NCBI GenBank assembly: GCA_013368325.1 | Contig: JAACJK010000059.1 | Coordinates: 62,001 to 126,000 of the forward strand | Origin: Ephemerocybe angulata | Taxonomy: Eukaryota > Basidiomycota > Agaricomycetes > Agaricales > Psathyrellaceae | DNA length: 64,000 nt | Direction: 5' to 3' | Part shown: in pieces, positions 22,919-34,409 of the stretch | Numbering within the stretch: the stretch's first letter is position 1 | How the letters are laid out: the number at the start of each line of letters is the position of its first letter | Notes under the pieces: model-generated | The model's input: the letters and a program-made list of their open reading frames with translations, nothing else | The model's database searches: none | What the model was told of the DNA's origin: nothing | Made by a program: the position numbers and the translations under genes

Positions 22919-24863
22919 ATGTCGACCTCCCCGGATACACGTTCCAATGTCTGCACGGAGATTGACAATTTTCACGGACACTCTCATCCCCCATCACGCC
23001 CGGGAACCCCGCTGACCAAATCCGAAAAAAATGTCGCCTGCGATGTCGAGAAGGCCCCGTCTATGTCGGGTTCAGAACACTCATTAGGACAGCCGACGAA
23101 ACTGCAGAAGACCACGAGAGAGAAGCGTATAGGAATGATTCATCTATGCACGGTTTCGCTTACGCTCTTCAACTTGGGATGGAACGATGGGACTTCGGGC
23201 CCTTTGCTGCCAAGGCTTCAGACGGTTTATAACGCAAGTGACTAATATTTCTACGACATGAAACACGCGTCCGACGCCTGTCTAGATCGAATACACCATC
23301 GTTTCTCTACTTTTCGTTCTCTCATGCGTCGTGAGTTTTTCGTCGTCTTTCCTCTAAAGTGCAGGATCACCTACTTTCATTATCCAGGGCTTTGTCACTG
23401 GAGCGTTCTTAAATGTGTGGCTTAGCGAGCTTGTCGGTTTTGGAAAAGTGAGAAAATTCGCGAGATGTCTCCCTGCGCCATGGTACTGATATCTCCTTCC
23501 AGATGATGGTCCTCGGTAAGATTGTCGCTATCTTTCTCCTGTGGTGTGGGTGTAGATTAACAGAGGTCTCCCTTTCCAGGTTCGACCCTCCAGCTTGTCG
23601 CGTATAGTGTCATGTCATCTGCCCCGCCTTTTCCTGCCTTTGTGGTAATGGGCTACCTTAATGGTGTGGGGTTGGCTTTCCAAGTAAGCTAAATCCGGTC
23701 ATTGGGTTACGGGTCAGGCTCACAACATGTCGCTCCAAGGACGCTCAAGCGAACGGGTATATTGGCTCATCGACGGAGAGGGTGGCGATGAAGATGAGCG
23801 TGGCGCAAGGGTTTTACGGTCAGTCTCCTTCTCTTGTAACGTTAAGCCTCCGCTGACATTTAGCGCTCCACAGGCCTCGGCGCATTCGTTTCAGCACTAG
23901 TTTCCACGCAGTTTGCAAGCCTGGAACGGTGGTCTTTCCACTACCTTGTGTCCCTTGGGTTCGCCGTCATAAACGTGCTTGCGGTTATAGTGGTGTTCCG
24001 CTTTAGGCGAATGGGCGGTAAGTCACACTCGTCACTCTATGTACCACTGGTGCTAAATACATGGCGCACAGACTGTCTGCGTGAAGCAGGGGAAGTCATC
24101 CCTGATATTCCCAAACACCGAACACCGTTCCGATCTCTCATGCTGAGCCCAACGGTCCATATATTGGCAATCTTCCTCTTTGCATATGTTGGCCTTCAGA
24201 TCTCCATCGGAGGTGCGTGCCCTAGCCCCGGGTAAGACTGCGCTTGCGTTGCTGACCCCGCATTGCATTTCCTTAGGTTGGATCACCACGTTCATTCGCG
24301 TGGTTCGTAATGGTGGGGAGAAGTCTGGATATATCTCGTCGGGCTTCTTTGGAGGTAAGTACTATTCAGGAATGTCATGAACTCGCCTTACCCTCGCTTC
24401 TAGCCATTGCCGTTGGCCGAGTGATCCTCCTTCCTGTCAACCATTGGGTCGGGGCGCGCAACGTTATCTACCTCTATACGGCTCTCGTCCTCGGGCTTGA
24501 CTTTGTTGTCTGGTTTGTCCCGTCCCTCGTTGGTAATGGTGTTGCGGTGGCCTTTACTGGCCTGTTCCTCGCGCCCATGTACCCGCTCGCCATGACGCAT
24601 GCGTCCGCCGTTCTCCCTCAACACATCCTCAGCGCTGCTATTGGGTGGATGGCAGCCTTCGGCCAAATTGGCGCCGCAATCGTCCCTTTCATCGCTGGTG
24701 CCATCTCGGAGAAGCATGGCATCAAGTCGCTGAACCCGCTGTACGTTTTACTTCGTTTATGACTGAAGTTTCGGGCTGACCTCGGTTCAATAGGGCGGTT
24801 GCTTTCACCGGGTCTCTATTTTTCTTCTGGTTTTTGGTTCCGAGTCAAAGGCAGCTGAAGTAA
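22919..24863 (+). CDS. Major facilitator superfamily transporter (Bsc6/fucose-permease-like)
   Basis: About 11 exons give roughly 460 residues with a long hydrophilic N-terminus (~1-80) and some 12 membrane segments. Recognisable pieces include NLGWNDGTSGPLLPRLQ in TM1, EYTIVSLLFVLSCVGFVTG in TM2, the inter-helix FQDAQANGYIGS, LYTALVLGLDFVVWF and the late TM with GWMAAFGQIGAAIVPF. This resembles fungal MFS proteins related to yeast Bsc6 and bacterial FucP-like permeases. The substrate is not determinable. Special gene structure: the first intron uses GC rather than GT (GCAAGT at 23234), and a 13-base exon lies at 23503-23515. The last exon ends FFFWFLVPSQRQLK with TAA at 24861, inside the first copy of a ~100 bp tandem duplication. 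Confidence 0.88.
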
Positions 24864-24904
24864 AGCTGCGTATGTGCTGTTTGCAATTGGGGATTTAGGC
24901 GACA
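24799..24904 (+). repeat. Tandem duplication, copy 1 (contains the last codons of the MFS gene)
   Basis: The copy runs from TTGCTTTCACCGGG to GGATTTAGGCGACA and includes the stop codon and ~40 bases of 3' flank of the MFS gene. Copy 2 follows directly. Confidence 0.9.
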
Positions 24905-25004
24905 TTGCTTTCACCGGGTCTATTTTTACTTCTGGTTTTTGGTTCCGAGTCAAAGGCAGCTGAAGTAAAGCTGTGTATGTGCTGTTTGGGGATTTAGGCG
25001 ACAT
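24905..25004 (+). repeat. Tandem duplication, copy 2
   Basis: It is nearly identical to copy 1 but carries a small change in the T-run (CTCTATTTTTCTT against CTATTTTTACTT), a C-to-T change and a 6-base loss near its end. The loss in the T-run breaks the MFS frame, so this copy is noncoding. Confidence 0.9.
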
Positions 25005-28000
25005 AAGGTCGTGACGCGCTATCGCAGCCTGGGGAGCATGGCAGAAAGTACCGTACATACCAATAGAGTTCATGTGCGGGACGCCATGCGTTTGCAAAGG
25101 CACTTCTCCAAGTTTGAGAAATCCTTTGAGGATGCTAAACCGGGTAATGCAGGCTCGATTTAGGTTGCCTCAACGTTGAGTGCCAGTAGAACCGGTGACC
25201 AGTGACCTGATGTTGCGCCTGGTGTTAGACATGAGGTTTCTGTGCTTATACCGGGTTACGTCTTCGACAGTTGTAATGTAACGTGTAGCATTTAAAAAAA
25301 TGAAATGGGCGTCTAACTTTCTCCTTTCAAAGCTATCTCAGTTCCCGTTATATTGGACGCTCTGCGTCTAGCGCTAAGCGGAAGCTAATTTGGCGCCCAC
25401 GGGGAGCGCCACCTCACCGTTTTCATATCGATGGAATAACAAAAAGGATCATATCCTGCGGAATGAATAGTACTTGGGCTTGAAGTGGACACACAGCTCC
25501 ACTGCATAGGGTACGGACATGAAGATAGGTGTTGTACTGCTGTGGTCGCGCTTGTCGATGTAAGCATAATAGGGCCCGGGTCTGCAGTACACGCACTGCC
25601 CACACGGAGTAGCCGACGTCAGAAATAAGCGCGTGATTCAGGCGCGGAGGCTTAAATGATAGCTGGGCGCTCCGCAGAACTGATATGGGCGCTAGTCGGA
25701 GTTCGTTTTGTCTTAGGATGCAATCCTAACACGGGGTCCTTGTCCGATTGGAGAGCGTCAGCCTTCTAGATAATACCCAGTATTCTGGATATGAAAGGCC
25801 GATCTACGGGTGTCTTGTGAACGCTTCTTGGTGAACCGAGGAGAGGTTGTGGGCAACTTGTATTAGTAGGCGCCTATTCTCAGATCTCGTTCCAGGGGAC
25901 AGATATCATCGACGATTTTAACCAGCAACATTAGCTGTTCGTGAATAGTAAGATGGGAAGACTAGCCTTTGGATTTGGCTATAAAGAGCCCTTTTGACCA
26001 TCGGAGGTTCGAACCAAAGACGGCTCGAGAGATCGACAGCGATGCTAATGTTTTATTCGCCGTATCATCTCTTGTCGATGGTATTTGAAAGGTGGTCGAG
26101 GATGGCACTTCGGTGTGGTGTTCATTAACACTTAGTAACTATCCCACATGTTGCAAGTCCGATCGAAATGTGAAAACATAACTACTTACGCAATGAGAAC
26201 GAGAGATAAATACGTTCCATTCGTATACGAGACTTAATTTAGTCGGTCCGCAAGGCCTCCACGTTGGAAAGGGTGAGCTTTCCGCAACACACTCAGTGAG
26301 CTGGTTGGATAGCAGGAAGGGAGGGGTTCCGTTCCTCCCTCCGATAAGGAAATGACTCGCTGAGAGCCAGCTCCGTGAGAACCTTCGTCATTCTTATGAA
26401 GTGGTGTCTGAACATCTTGAAGGGTACCCGAGCATTTCTGCTTCCGCTAAGACTGAGGTACCCCTAGCATGGCTATACAATGCATGTGTCATGAGCCTCA
26501 GGGAAGCGAGCAAGAAGGCAAATGGGCAATCTGCGAATCGACTCTATCCCTTCCCGAGGAGGAGGCACGAAGTGAAGAGAAGTGACGAAACATCTGAAGC
26601 AGCTTCCTGATACTTATGAAAGTAGAAGTACTCTTGAAGTCGCCGACGCTGGAGCTTGGTCGATGGCTCAATGTGACCCACCAGGGCACCGAGGTGAGGA
26701 CTCGAAACGCAACGAATGTTCTGACCCTGCCGTATGGCGCCAATGAGGATGAAACTGAAACGGGACTATATGGAGAGCACCTGACGTGCTCAAAACGGTT
26801 GAGAAGTAACTATCCGTTGTGATTACGAGTGAAACGATGTCCCTTCAGCTTAGATTTTCCCAGACAGAAATAGGGAGGGAAAAGGTATCTCGCATCCCAC
26901 TTGCCAGTTGCAAAGACATATTTCAACAAGGATTTGCGAGCCTTGGGCATACGAACGGGGGCGAGTGTGATGTGAAGGAATGTCCGGAGGCTCTGGTTCT
27001 GTTCCCGGGGTCGACTCATTGGCCCACCCTTCCTCGAGACCGCCGAGTGCTGGGGCGTCCTCGGATCCAGAGTTACCAACTTCCAATCTGCCTTTGTTGA
27101 TGATCATGCATATTGTTACATCCCTGAGGACTGAGGCATCGCGTCTGTGTTTCCCAAAATGTCACTCAACATGTTGGCCACTTTCAGAAATGAAACTGGG
27201 ACCGACCTGCAGGCGAGGTTCTCTGATCTCGGCCAGGCTACCAACTGACCGAGAAACGAAATGACGGGGGCATCCTCCCACGGCTTTGACCCTGCGAGTC
27301 AGAGAGCATAGGTCTACCTATTAACTGACCTGTTAAAACGACAAAGGACGAGAACCTCTAGAGTGCACACGGACCCCCTGTAGTTTTACGTGGTGAGCGT
27401 GTCAGACTTGGATGTAAATGTCTCTCCGCAACTGATATAGACCGCAGTTGGGGTCTCTCGCGCAGGGGAGGTCATATCATAATTCAATGATCCTGTCGTC
27501 ACTTGACGGGGACGAAGATCATTGCAAAGCTCTACCTCTCCTCTCTACCACGTCTATCTCCCTCCCCTTCTAGTATCCTTGCATCACCTACCTTTGTGAA
27601 ATTGGTGACATGTGACTCGGAGTAACGCTCCATCCTTAACCTAACCGCGACGTTGACCGACCTTCTTCCAAAGGCGTTGTTAGACCCTCAACCCTGAGCT
27701 ATATGGCACCTGACCTTGAGCCCGTTGGAGCAGAAGTCTGCTTAGGCTTGCCTCAAGTGACGTATCTTGCAAAGTTCCATGCCTGCGTTGTACACCAAAC
27801 GCATGCCCCCACACGAACTATTTTCCTTGAAGGGAGAGCTCACTAGCACGAGAAACTCATTTCCGGCGGAAACGGGTTTCCTGAGCTCTTTCCTATTTCT
27901 CAAGCGGGACGCCACATTTATGCGGTGGTAGTACCCTTGAAAGGTACCTCATGTGCGTTGGCGCCCAGTCAGAAGTTCGACCTTGCTCTTGTTCACTTAA

Positions 28001-29409
28001 TCGTCGAGTTCAGGCTAAGGGGTTTCGGCCCCGGTCTAGATGGAAGGGGTATGGAAGAAAGACGGTGAAGGCCGAGCTGCTCGATGTTCATCAAAGACAT
28101 CGCTGCTGAAGACGCCTTATGCAGGACAGCGGACAAGAAACGGTAGTCCGGCCCGAGAAATACCGGCGGAGACGCTCAGTAAGCGCCCAGATACATTTGG
28201 GGCAAGTCGCAATTAAGAAACGTTCTGTATCTATACAATCACATTTGGGGTCACGCAAGACCCAAGGGTAGAGGGTTGATGCCGAAGCCCTCACTCCGAG
28301 TCCGGCCACTGATGTGAAAGGGGCCTAAATGCCAAAACCATATCACAAAGGCGCTGTTAAGAACAGTCACATTCACCGGAGGGTTTATGGCAGGATGTAG
28401 CGTCTGAAAAATGCCATGGACCAGAATATGAGATGAAGTCAACGGCCGCGTCAGATTGGGGGACCCGAAGAGAAGGTGGCTGGCTGCCACACGTGTCATG
28501 ACTATATCATTTCTCCGCCCTCCGCTCGCTGATGCATTCTTGAGTGTCTCTGCTGTACGATACGCTTTCCGTGAGTGTTATCTGGCTAGCCCTTTAAGGC
28601 TCCGAGGATATCTTCAGGATGTGCACAAGGGATGTCTGTTTGTTATCTACAACTAGAACGGGCATCGCGATCAAAGTGCCCTCTTTTAATTAACCTCGAG
28701 GCCGTTATGAGAACACAGAATAATTCCTTCACAGCCCGTCCCATATGTGACATAGCTGCCAGATATGCTCGGATGCTCAGAAGGAATAGGCTAGGGTCCT
28801 TCCGAAGAGGTAGAAATGGGAAGGGCAACACCATCTCGGGGCAAATCTGAATCGGATATCTGATTTGGTATGTCTGGCATGAGTATTCCAACACTTCAGT
28901 GGCGCTAGATGCGTCACTCAAGTATATCGATGAGGATCTGTGAGGCACAAGAAGAGAGGAAGCCTACTCCAGAAGGCATTAATCACTGCCCTGAAACAAC
29001 AAAGAATAAGCGCCCGGTGTCCTTCAGCTCTCGGATGCCGTGTGAAATGCTGAGTCAAGATGCGTCCGAAGTGATCGAACCAATGGCCATCCATGTAGAA
29101 CTGTGTTCGAACTCCAACCTGACTATCCTCAACGTCCCCGGCGCTTTCTGCATCGTCGCTTAGTACCATGCTCTATACGCGTTTCCGGCATCGATAAGCT
29201 GCAAGGCGTTGGAAACGTGTCATGTCTCCGGTTCTCTTATCGAGCCCAGTTTCTGGTACAACGTCTCTTTAGCGCCCCACCTCTAGGTCCATGGGACCAC
29301 TTGACTGCGCTGGAGTTCTATAAAAGCTGGGGAACGGTAGTGAGATGTAACTCACCAGCCTAACCTGACATCGCCTTCCTCTTCACTCGTACCTTAATCC
29401 TGCAGCGAG
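25005..29409. other. 4.4 kb gene desert, no gene or recognisable transposon
   Basis: Both strands show only short, mutually overlapping frames (up to ~100 codons) with no family resemblance and no usable intron pattern. I looked for reverse transcriptase, integrase, DDE and terminal-repeat signs and saw none. The sequence may be decayed mobile DNA or a regulatory/heterochromatic spacer. Scattered GCGCCC/GGGCGC words (for example near 25391, 25665, 25685, 27960 and 28180) stand out from the background. The final 100 bases hold the promoter of the gene at 29410. Confidence 0.5.
29319..29325 (+). promoter_or_regulatory. TATA box of the unknown gene at 29410
   Basis: TATAAAA lies 85 bases before the ATG, with C/T-rich sequence between them. 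This is a good core-promoter arrangement. Confidence 0.6.
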
Positions 29410-31094
29410 ATGTCTACCAACCTCCAAGCGATCAAGCCTGGCTACCCAGCTTCTGCTCTTCTCAACGTCCTCCTCCAGCATTACGCTACCGACTTTCCAA
29501 AGTACACTCGCAACGTTAACATCTCCGATGAGCTGTGGAAACATTGGAACAACATCTACGAGGACATCCTCACACATATCGATAAGGTCGAGGCTGCAGA
29601 AGCTGATCCAGAATGGGACGCATTCGACAAGTATACCAACGCCATCGGGCCTTTAGAGACGTCAGTCGCTTCGATATGTCTGTTCAATTTCGATGATCAC
29701 TCACATTTATGCGATTGACAGTATCCTTTTGGAACTTGAGACACATTTGAGTATCAACGAGGTGTCTCCAATCCCGGAGCCGAATGGCGTCTCGCCCCTC
29801 ATTACCTTCATGCTCCAATGGCTCGAGAACCGTCAAAAGTTCATCAATGCTGGTGAACCGCTCGAGAAAGAACACTTCACTGTACGACGTATCACCCTTC
29901 GCTGATTACATTCCCCCTCATCACCTTTATCACATCAGGGTCTCACCGATGCTCAGAGGGCTGTCCAGACTGACCTTCGAAGGGCTTTGAAAGTAGACGA
30001 CGAGACCGTTCTCGGTCAGTTGGCAAACCTGATTGCACAGCACGGCCTTCAGGACGATGCCATCCTGGAAAGGTATGTACTTTTACTTGCATCAATGAAC
30101 TTAGCCTTACTGTCTCCGCACAACTCAGGGGACCCAACGACAAATTCGTCTCTACCGTCAGGGACCATGTCCAAACGGCCCAAACCGATGCCCAGAATTT
30201 CGAGGCAGATGACTTCGTACGACCCCTCGCTATTGTTCCCAGCATCTGCTGATGAAGCACTCAGGATCGTATGGGCAAAGTGGTGTTTGCGATAATGGCA
30301 ATCTACATCCCATTCCTCGCCCACGATGACGACAAGGACAACGCCCATGTCATTTCGACCAAGCTTTGGAAGGCAGTCCAGGTCTTCGCAGAGTTCCTCG
30401 TTGAATTCGTCAAAAACAAAGCGGTTACCATCGACACCTTCAACGAGAAATGGGCAGTATACGAGAAAGTTCTCCTTGATGAGGTCGACGCTTTCGCCCT
30501 TCAGATGGTCACTCTGATGCGGCTGGCGTCGAAGGTTAGAAGGCCCTTTTTCGGTCGCACCGTTGGTGTAATCAAAATGTGGCAAGCTTTGACTTCGAGC
30601 AAGGAGCTGCAGGCGGAGAAGGCAGCAACTCGGAGGGCAACTTTGAGCCAGTGAGCCCCAAATCTTTTCCAGACGACTATACACACACTGACAATAACAT
30701 TCCAGGCTCCTCGTGGATACCATGGCCGAGTTTGAAAAGACTGGCAAGGAGGTCACAGCGTTCTCAAAGGTAGACACCCTCGAGGCCACAATCGCCGAGA
30801 GGAAGGAAGGCTATACCAACCTGGTCGGGCGAATCAAGTCTGAAGTCGACACTTATTCGGTGAGTGTGTTCTTCTTCGATGGCGTCATTCATGGCTTATA
30901 CCTTCCGTAGGACTTGGGCGGAAAATGGGAGAAGCTCGAAACCGCGTACGGCAATGGTGTCGCGGTGGATGACGAGAACTTGAAGAAGTTCCTTCAATTC
31001 ATACAGACTAACGAGAGCGCCGCTCTTCTCAGTATGTCAAACTAGCTACTTCGCTCATTCTTTGCTAACAACATTTCCAGCCTCACCCGTTTAG
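29410..31094 (+). CDS. Unknown helical protein (conserved-hypothetical type)
   Basis: About seven exons splice with consensus borders; the last is only 14 bases of coding (SPV then TAG at 31092). The product is about 400 residues. The sequence is strongly helical with heptad-like stretches: LLELETHLSINEVS, ITFMLQWLENRQKF, LVDTMAEFEKTGKEV and TLEATIAERKEGY. One hydrophobic segment near the middle (KVVFAIMAIYIPFLAH) is flanked by acidic residues. There is no signal peptide or catalytic motif. The regular codon pattern, clean splicing and TATA box argue it is a real, expressed gene. I do not recognise the family; a coiled-coil or membrane-associated helical bundle is a guess. Confidence 0.75.
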
Positions 31095-32042
31095 ATTCTT
31101 TTAAGTTTTGGCCCTTCGTATCACTGGACGTGATTTGGCGAGTTGAACAGAACACTTTAATGCTTTCTTGCTTTCTTCCTCGTTTTCTCACTTTATGGCC
31201 CCTTCATTTCTCTCCCGACCCGCTCTTCCGTCTATGCTTCATATGCTGCCCATCTCAACTGAACCTTTCCATAGTCTTCGCGTGGCCATTTACATTCTTC
31301 GCACTCTCATATCGCTTTTACTTACTCAGAGTTTCATTGCCATTGCTGCCCATTCTCACGGCCTGACATCGACAGTATCATCATCTTCATTGTACATTAT
31401 TTACTCTCCAGAGATCATATACACGACTTCTCTCAACACTAGCACTATTACCTGATCCCCGAATCGGCGTTGGCCGCAGCCTGAGCCTGGTAGGTCATGG
31501 CAGCCTCGCGGCCTTAATGGCGAACAATGGCGTCCATGAGGCTGTACGGTTCCAGTCCCGTCTTGACAATGTTGTAAGCGCCTCGAGGCTGGCCTGTGTA
31601 TCAGAAATATGGTCATGCTAAACACGTTGTATACATGCAGGCAGGATCTAGAGCCCTCTCAGTCGGCAGAGTTGGATTTAAGTATCTTTACACAACGTAT
31701 TCAAGCCCGGGATATCAGCTTGCCGGCGCCTAATGATATAACGATCAGCATTTGCTACTACGGCAGCATTCCTTCAACTTAACCGATTGAATTTGTAGTA
31801 AGATTGCATTCTAAGCTAATACATGGCTCATAGAGAGTCACTTCACCATCGGATGCGTCGAAATTCTCCTCAATCTTCGCTCGGGCCGTACTGAAGGACT
31901 GTTATACCAGCGTTTTAGTGTGGCGCCCGTTCAAACGTTCATTCGTTGGCCACGATGGCATTGGCAATGAGAAAGTTGAATGTTACTGTATTTTTGAGGT
32001 TCTGTACTGCCTTCACCCAGATTCAATCGAGAATCAGTACCG
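31095..32042. other. Intergenic region; T-rich 3' flank then spacer
   Basis: From 31095 to ~31450 the plus strand is T/C-rich (3' untranslated character). The remainder has no protein-like frame. A GCGCCC word lies at 31923. Confidence 0.45.
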
Positions 32043-32049
32043 TATAAAG
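32043..32049 (+). promoter_or_regulatory. TATA box of the four-helix membrane protein gene
   Basis: TATAAAG lies 81 bases before the ATG at 32124. Confidence 0.5.
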
Positions 32050-32123
32050 AGTGGGGGACAGATGGATACCCTATAACACAAATTGTCCCCTCTGTCCACC
32101 ACGTACTGTACTGAGAGTGAAAC

Positions 32124-32895
32124 ATGCCTCCGTCATCGTCGACCCGGAAAGGGGAGCTTTCTCTTTCTTGTCAGTCCTCCTTCTCCTTTTCCCGTTTTCC
32201 AAAAACTTACAAGGCAGAAATAGACGCCCTTCCTGCAGCCATCGAGTCACTGAAGGACGGTTGGCAGCGAACCGCCGAGACTGGGGCCACCATCGTATGT
32301 CATCCCAGACCAACGTTCTCCCCCGCGTCAAACGATCGCTAACCTATCGTTACACCAGTCGTCTCTATTCTCCCTCCTCTCCTTAATAGCTTTATATTTG
32401 TTGAATGTGGCCGGATTGTTGGACCAAGAGTCGAGGGACCCCATCCGAACATTCCTCGCTCTTGCGAGCTACGGCGCTTTGTTCTTCAACCTAAGCGCGT
32501 CCATCAGCGGGTTTATCCTGATTGATAGGTTGGGAAGCATACCCTACCGAGCTGCTCAGCAGCCTCGCGAACTTCTTCCCGTGTCCGGAGTCATCGATGC
32601 GGATAGCGAGCAGCTCCTCAGAAGATACGGAGTTGGAAAGCTGTGGGGCGCATTGGTTCTGCACTGTGAGTGGTTCATAGCCAGTTATATGAGCTGCTAT
32701 TGAGTGATTGTGTTAAATGCAGGGATTTCTTGTTTCCTCGCTGGAATCTGGTGTATAGTGCTCCAGGCCGTGGTGTATGTTTGGCTCAAGGAGACGATAG
32801 TGATCAGGGTGCTGGTCACTATCCTTGCCGCCTTTTCCTTGTTTCCTTTAACAGCCTTTATCTCTCCGTTCTGGAGAGCTGTGACGGGAGGGTAA
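32124..32895 (+). CDS. Small multi-pass membrane protein, unknown function
   Basis: Three exons (32124 to ~32294, ~32359-32668, ~32723-32895) join in frame to give a protein of ~215 residues. After a Ser-rich N-terminus and a helical segment (YKAEIDALPAAIESL) come four hydrophobic spans: SLFSLLSLIALYLLNVAG, SYGALFFNLSASISGFILI, WISCFLAGIWCIVLQAVVY and VLVTILAAFSLFPLTAF. A hydrophilic loop with AAQQPRELLPVSG sits between spans 2 and 3. This architecture matches unnamed small transmembrane proteins common in mushrooms. Localisation and role are unknown. The stop at 32893 is followed by a splice-donor-like sequence, so a longer C-terminus is possible. Confidence 0.7.
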
Positions 32896-33286
32896 GTAGT
32901 AGCTCAGTGTCCGTGCGACTCGTATTTGGGATACTTAGATTATATTGGACTCGCCGTTATTTGAAGTGACAATCAGACTATTATTTGACTATTATGTATC
33001 GACATGGTGTTGAACATCATGGACACTGTATACTTATCATACCTCTGTTTAATCCATTATGTAGCGTCTGGAAACGGGTTGCGATGGAGGAATGTGGGAC
33101 AGTAGAATTGCTGTGAACGTTGCCATTGCCGCCACTTTGCCTTGACTTTGCCGCCACTGGCAGGGCTGCTGGCTGGCCCTGGGAGGAAGAGTCGAGCTCC
33201 GCTCGGCATATCCCGCACCGGATCAATTCATGCGGGGAATACGGAAGCAATTGTGTCGGGCGGGTGGTATTTCTGCAGAGACCACC
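32896..33286. promoter_or_regulatory. Intergenic region upstream of COX23
   Basis: AT-rich 3' flank to ~33060, then sequence leading to the COX23 start. No TATA box or frame of interest is seen. Confidence 0.4.
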
Positions 33287-33726
33287 ATGTCGTCAAAGCC
33301 AGAGGACAACATTCCGCCCCCAGAGAAAAACATCAAGCCTCTGAACTATAGGGAACAGTTCGCAGTGAGCTTTTGTATTGCTAAAAAGCGTCGCTCCATC
33401 TAACCTCTCGACTTGACTTGTCAGGGCCGACAGGTTACCTCCCAGTTCATCGAGTAAGTCGATTTGTCGAGTCGCGGTTGCAAGCCGACGTTTCGATTTC
33501 ATCTATAAAAGCCCTTGTGCAGAAGCGTCAAAGGCGTCTCTCGACTGCTTAAATCGTAATGACTATGACCGAGACGCCTGCCTGGCGTACTTCAAAGCCT
33601 ACAGGGAGTGTAAGAACAGCTGGGTGGGTTAAATGATACGGGTCTTCGCGAATTGTTTTGCTAATGACGATACACCCCCAGATCCAACAAAGGAAGGATG
33701 ATAGACGCGCAGGAAAAGCAACGTGA
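33287..33726 (+). CDS. COX23: Cox23, twin CX9C protein for cytochrome c oxidase assembly
   Basis: Four short exons (33287-33364, 33425-33453, 33512-33623, 33682-33726) give a protein of 87 residues. The C-terminal half is a CHCH fold: CAEASKASLDC and CLAYFKAYREC, each exactly Cys-x9-Cys. It has the Cox23 context (DPC before the first motif, ECKNSWIQQRKDDRRAG after the second). Family knowledge: Cox23 is oxidised and trapped in the mitochondrial intermembrane space by Mia40 and helps deliver copper for complex IV. The second exon is only 29 bases. Length and both motifs match the family well, so I am confident. Confidence 0.93.
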
Positions 33727-34409
33727 TAAGTTCTTGAACATGCTCCTGCTACTAGCGTTACTCCTCACTCCAAATGCAACGGAAAGCGATGCCAATTTAG
33801 TTGACGCAGGCCATCGCCATCAATGAGGAAGGCCCGCACTTGCTTGAGAAATGCAGGCATTGCGTTTAATGGATCAAGGGTACATGTCTTTCTGGTAAGC
33901 GGCAGAATATACAAACTGCTCAGTTCTCCCTTGTCCACTCAGCATACCATAGTGCGGTTTGGGCGTTTTCCTGGACATTTGCTCGTTTCAGGATGCTGAT
34001 ATTCTTCAACGGTTCATCATCCGGCAGCTCAACTCACCTTTGCCCTGTTTATGATCTGCGTCGTTTGCCTTCAGGTCAGAAGAAGCCGCTGAATTTGCGC
34101 TTCAAACTAAAGGCTGGGTTGCATGGTATTATGGGATTCGGGGGCACCGGGACTTTGAAAACATCGGCCAGCCGCCAAGCCTGCGAGCGCCATTCAGTTT
34201 TCCGAGCCGGCCATCTTCGTCCGTATTGATGCCGTACCACATTCACTCTGGGCATTTTGATAGTTTGGAACCCACGCCCACGCGATTCTTCTCCAGCACC
34301 AGCCTTCACTCGGACCTTGGCTTGCGTTTTGCCAGCGCACTCACTTTTCTTCCTCCCTGCTAAGCCTTGACACCCTCACGAACTCCTCTGCAGACGGACG
34401 ATCAGCGCT
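33727..34409. other. Intergenic region, no gene seen
   Basis: Sequence between COX23 and the methyltransferase-like gene. Short frames on both strands (for example 33993-34229) have no family character. C/T-rich sequence precedes 34410. Confidence 0.45.

Noticed and set aside
25005..29409. Retrotransposon or DNA transposon remnant
   Set aside because: No polymerase, integrase or transposase motifs and no terminal repeats or target-site duplications could be identified.
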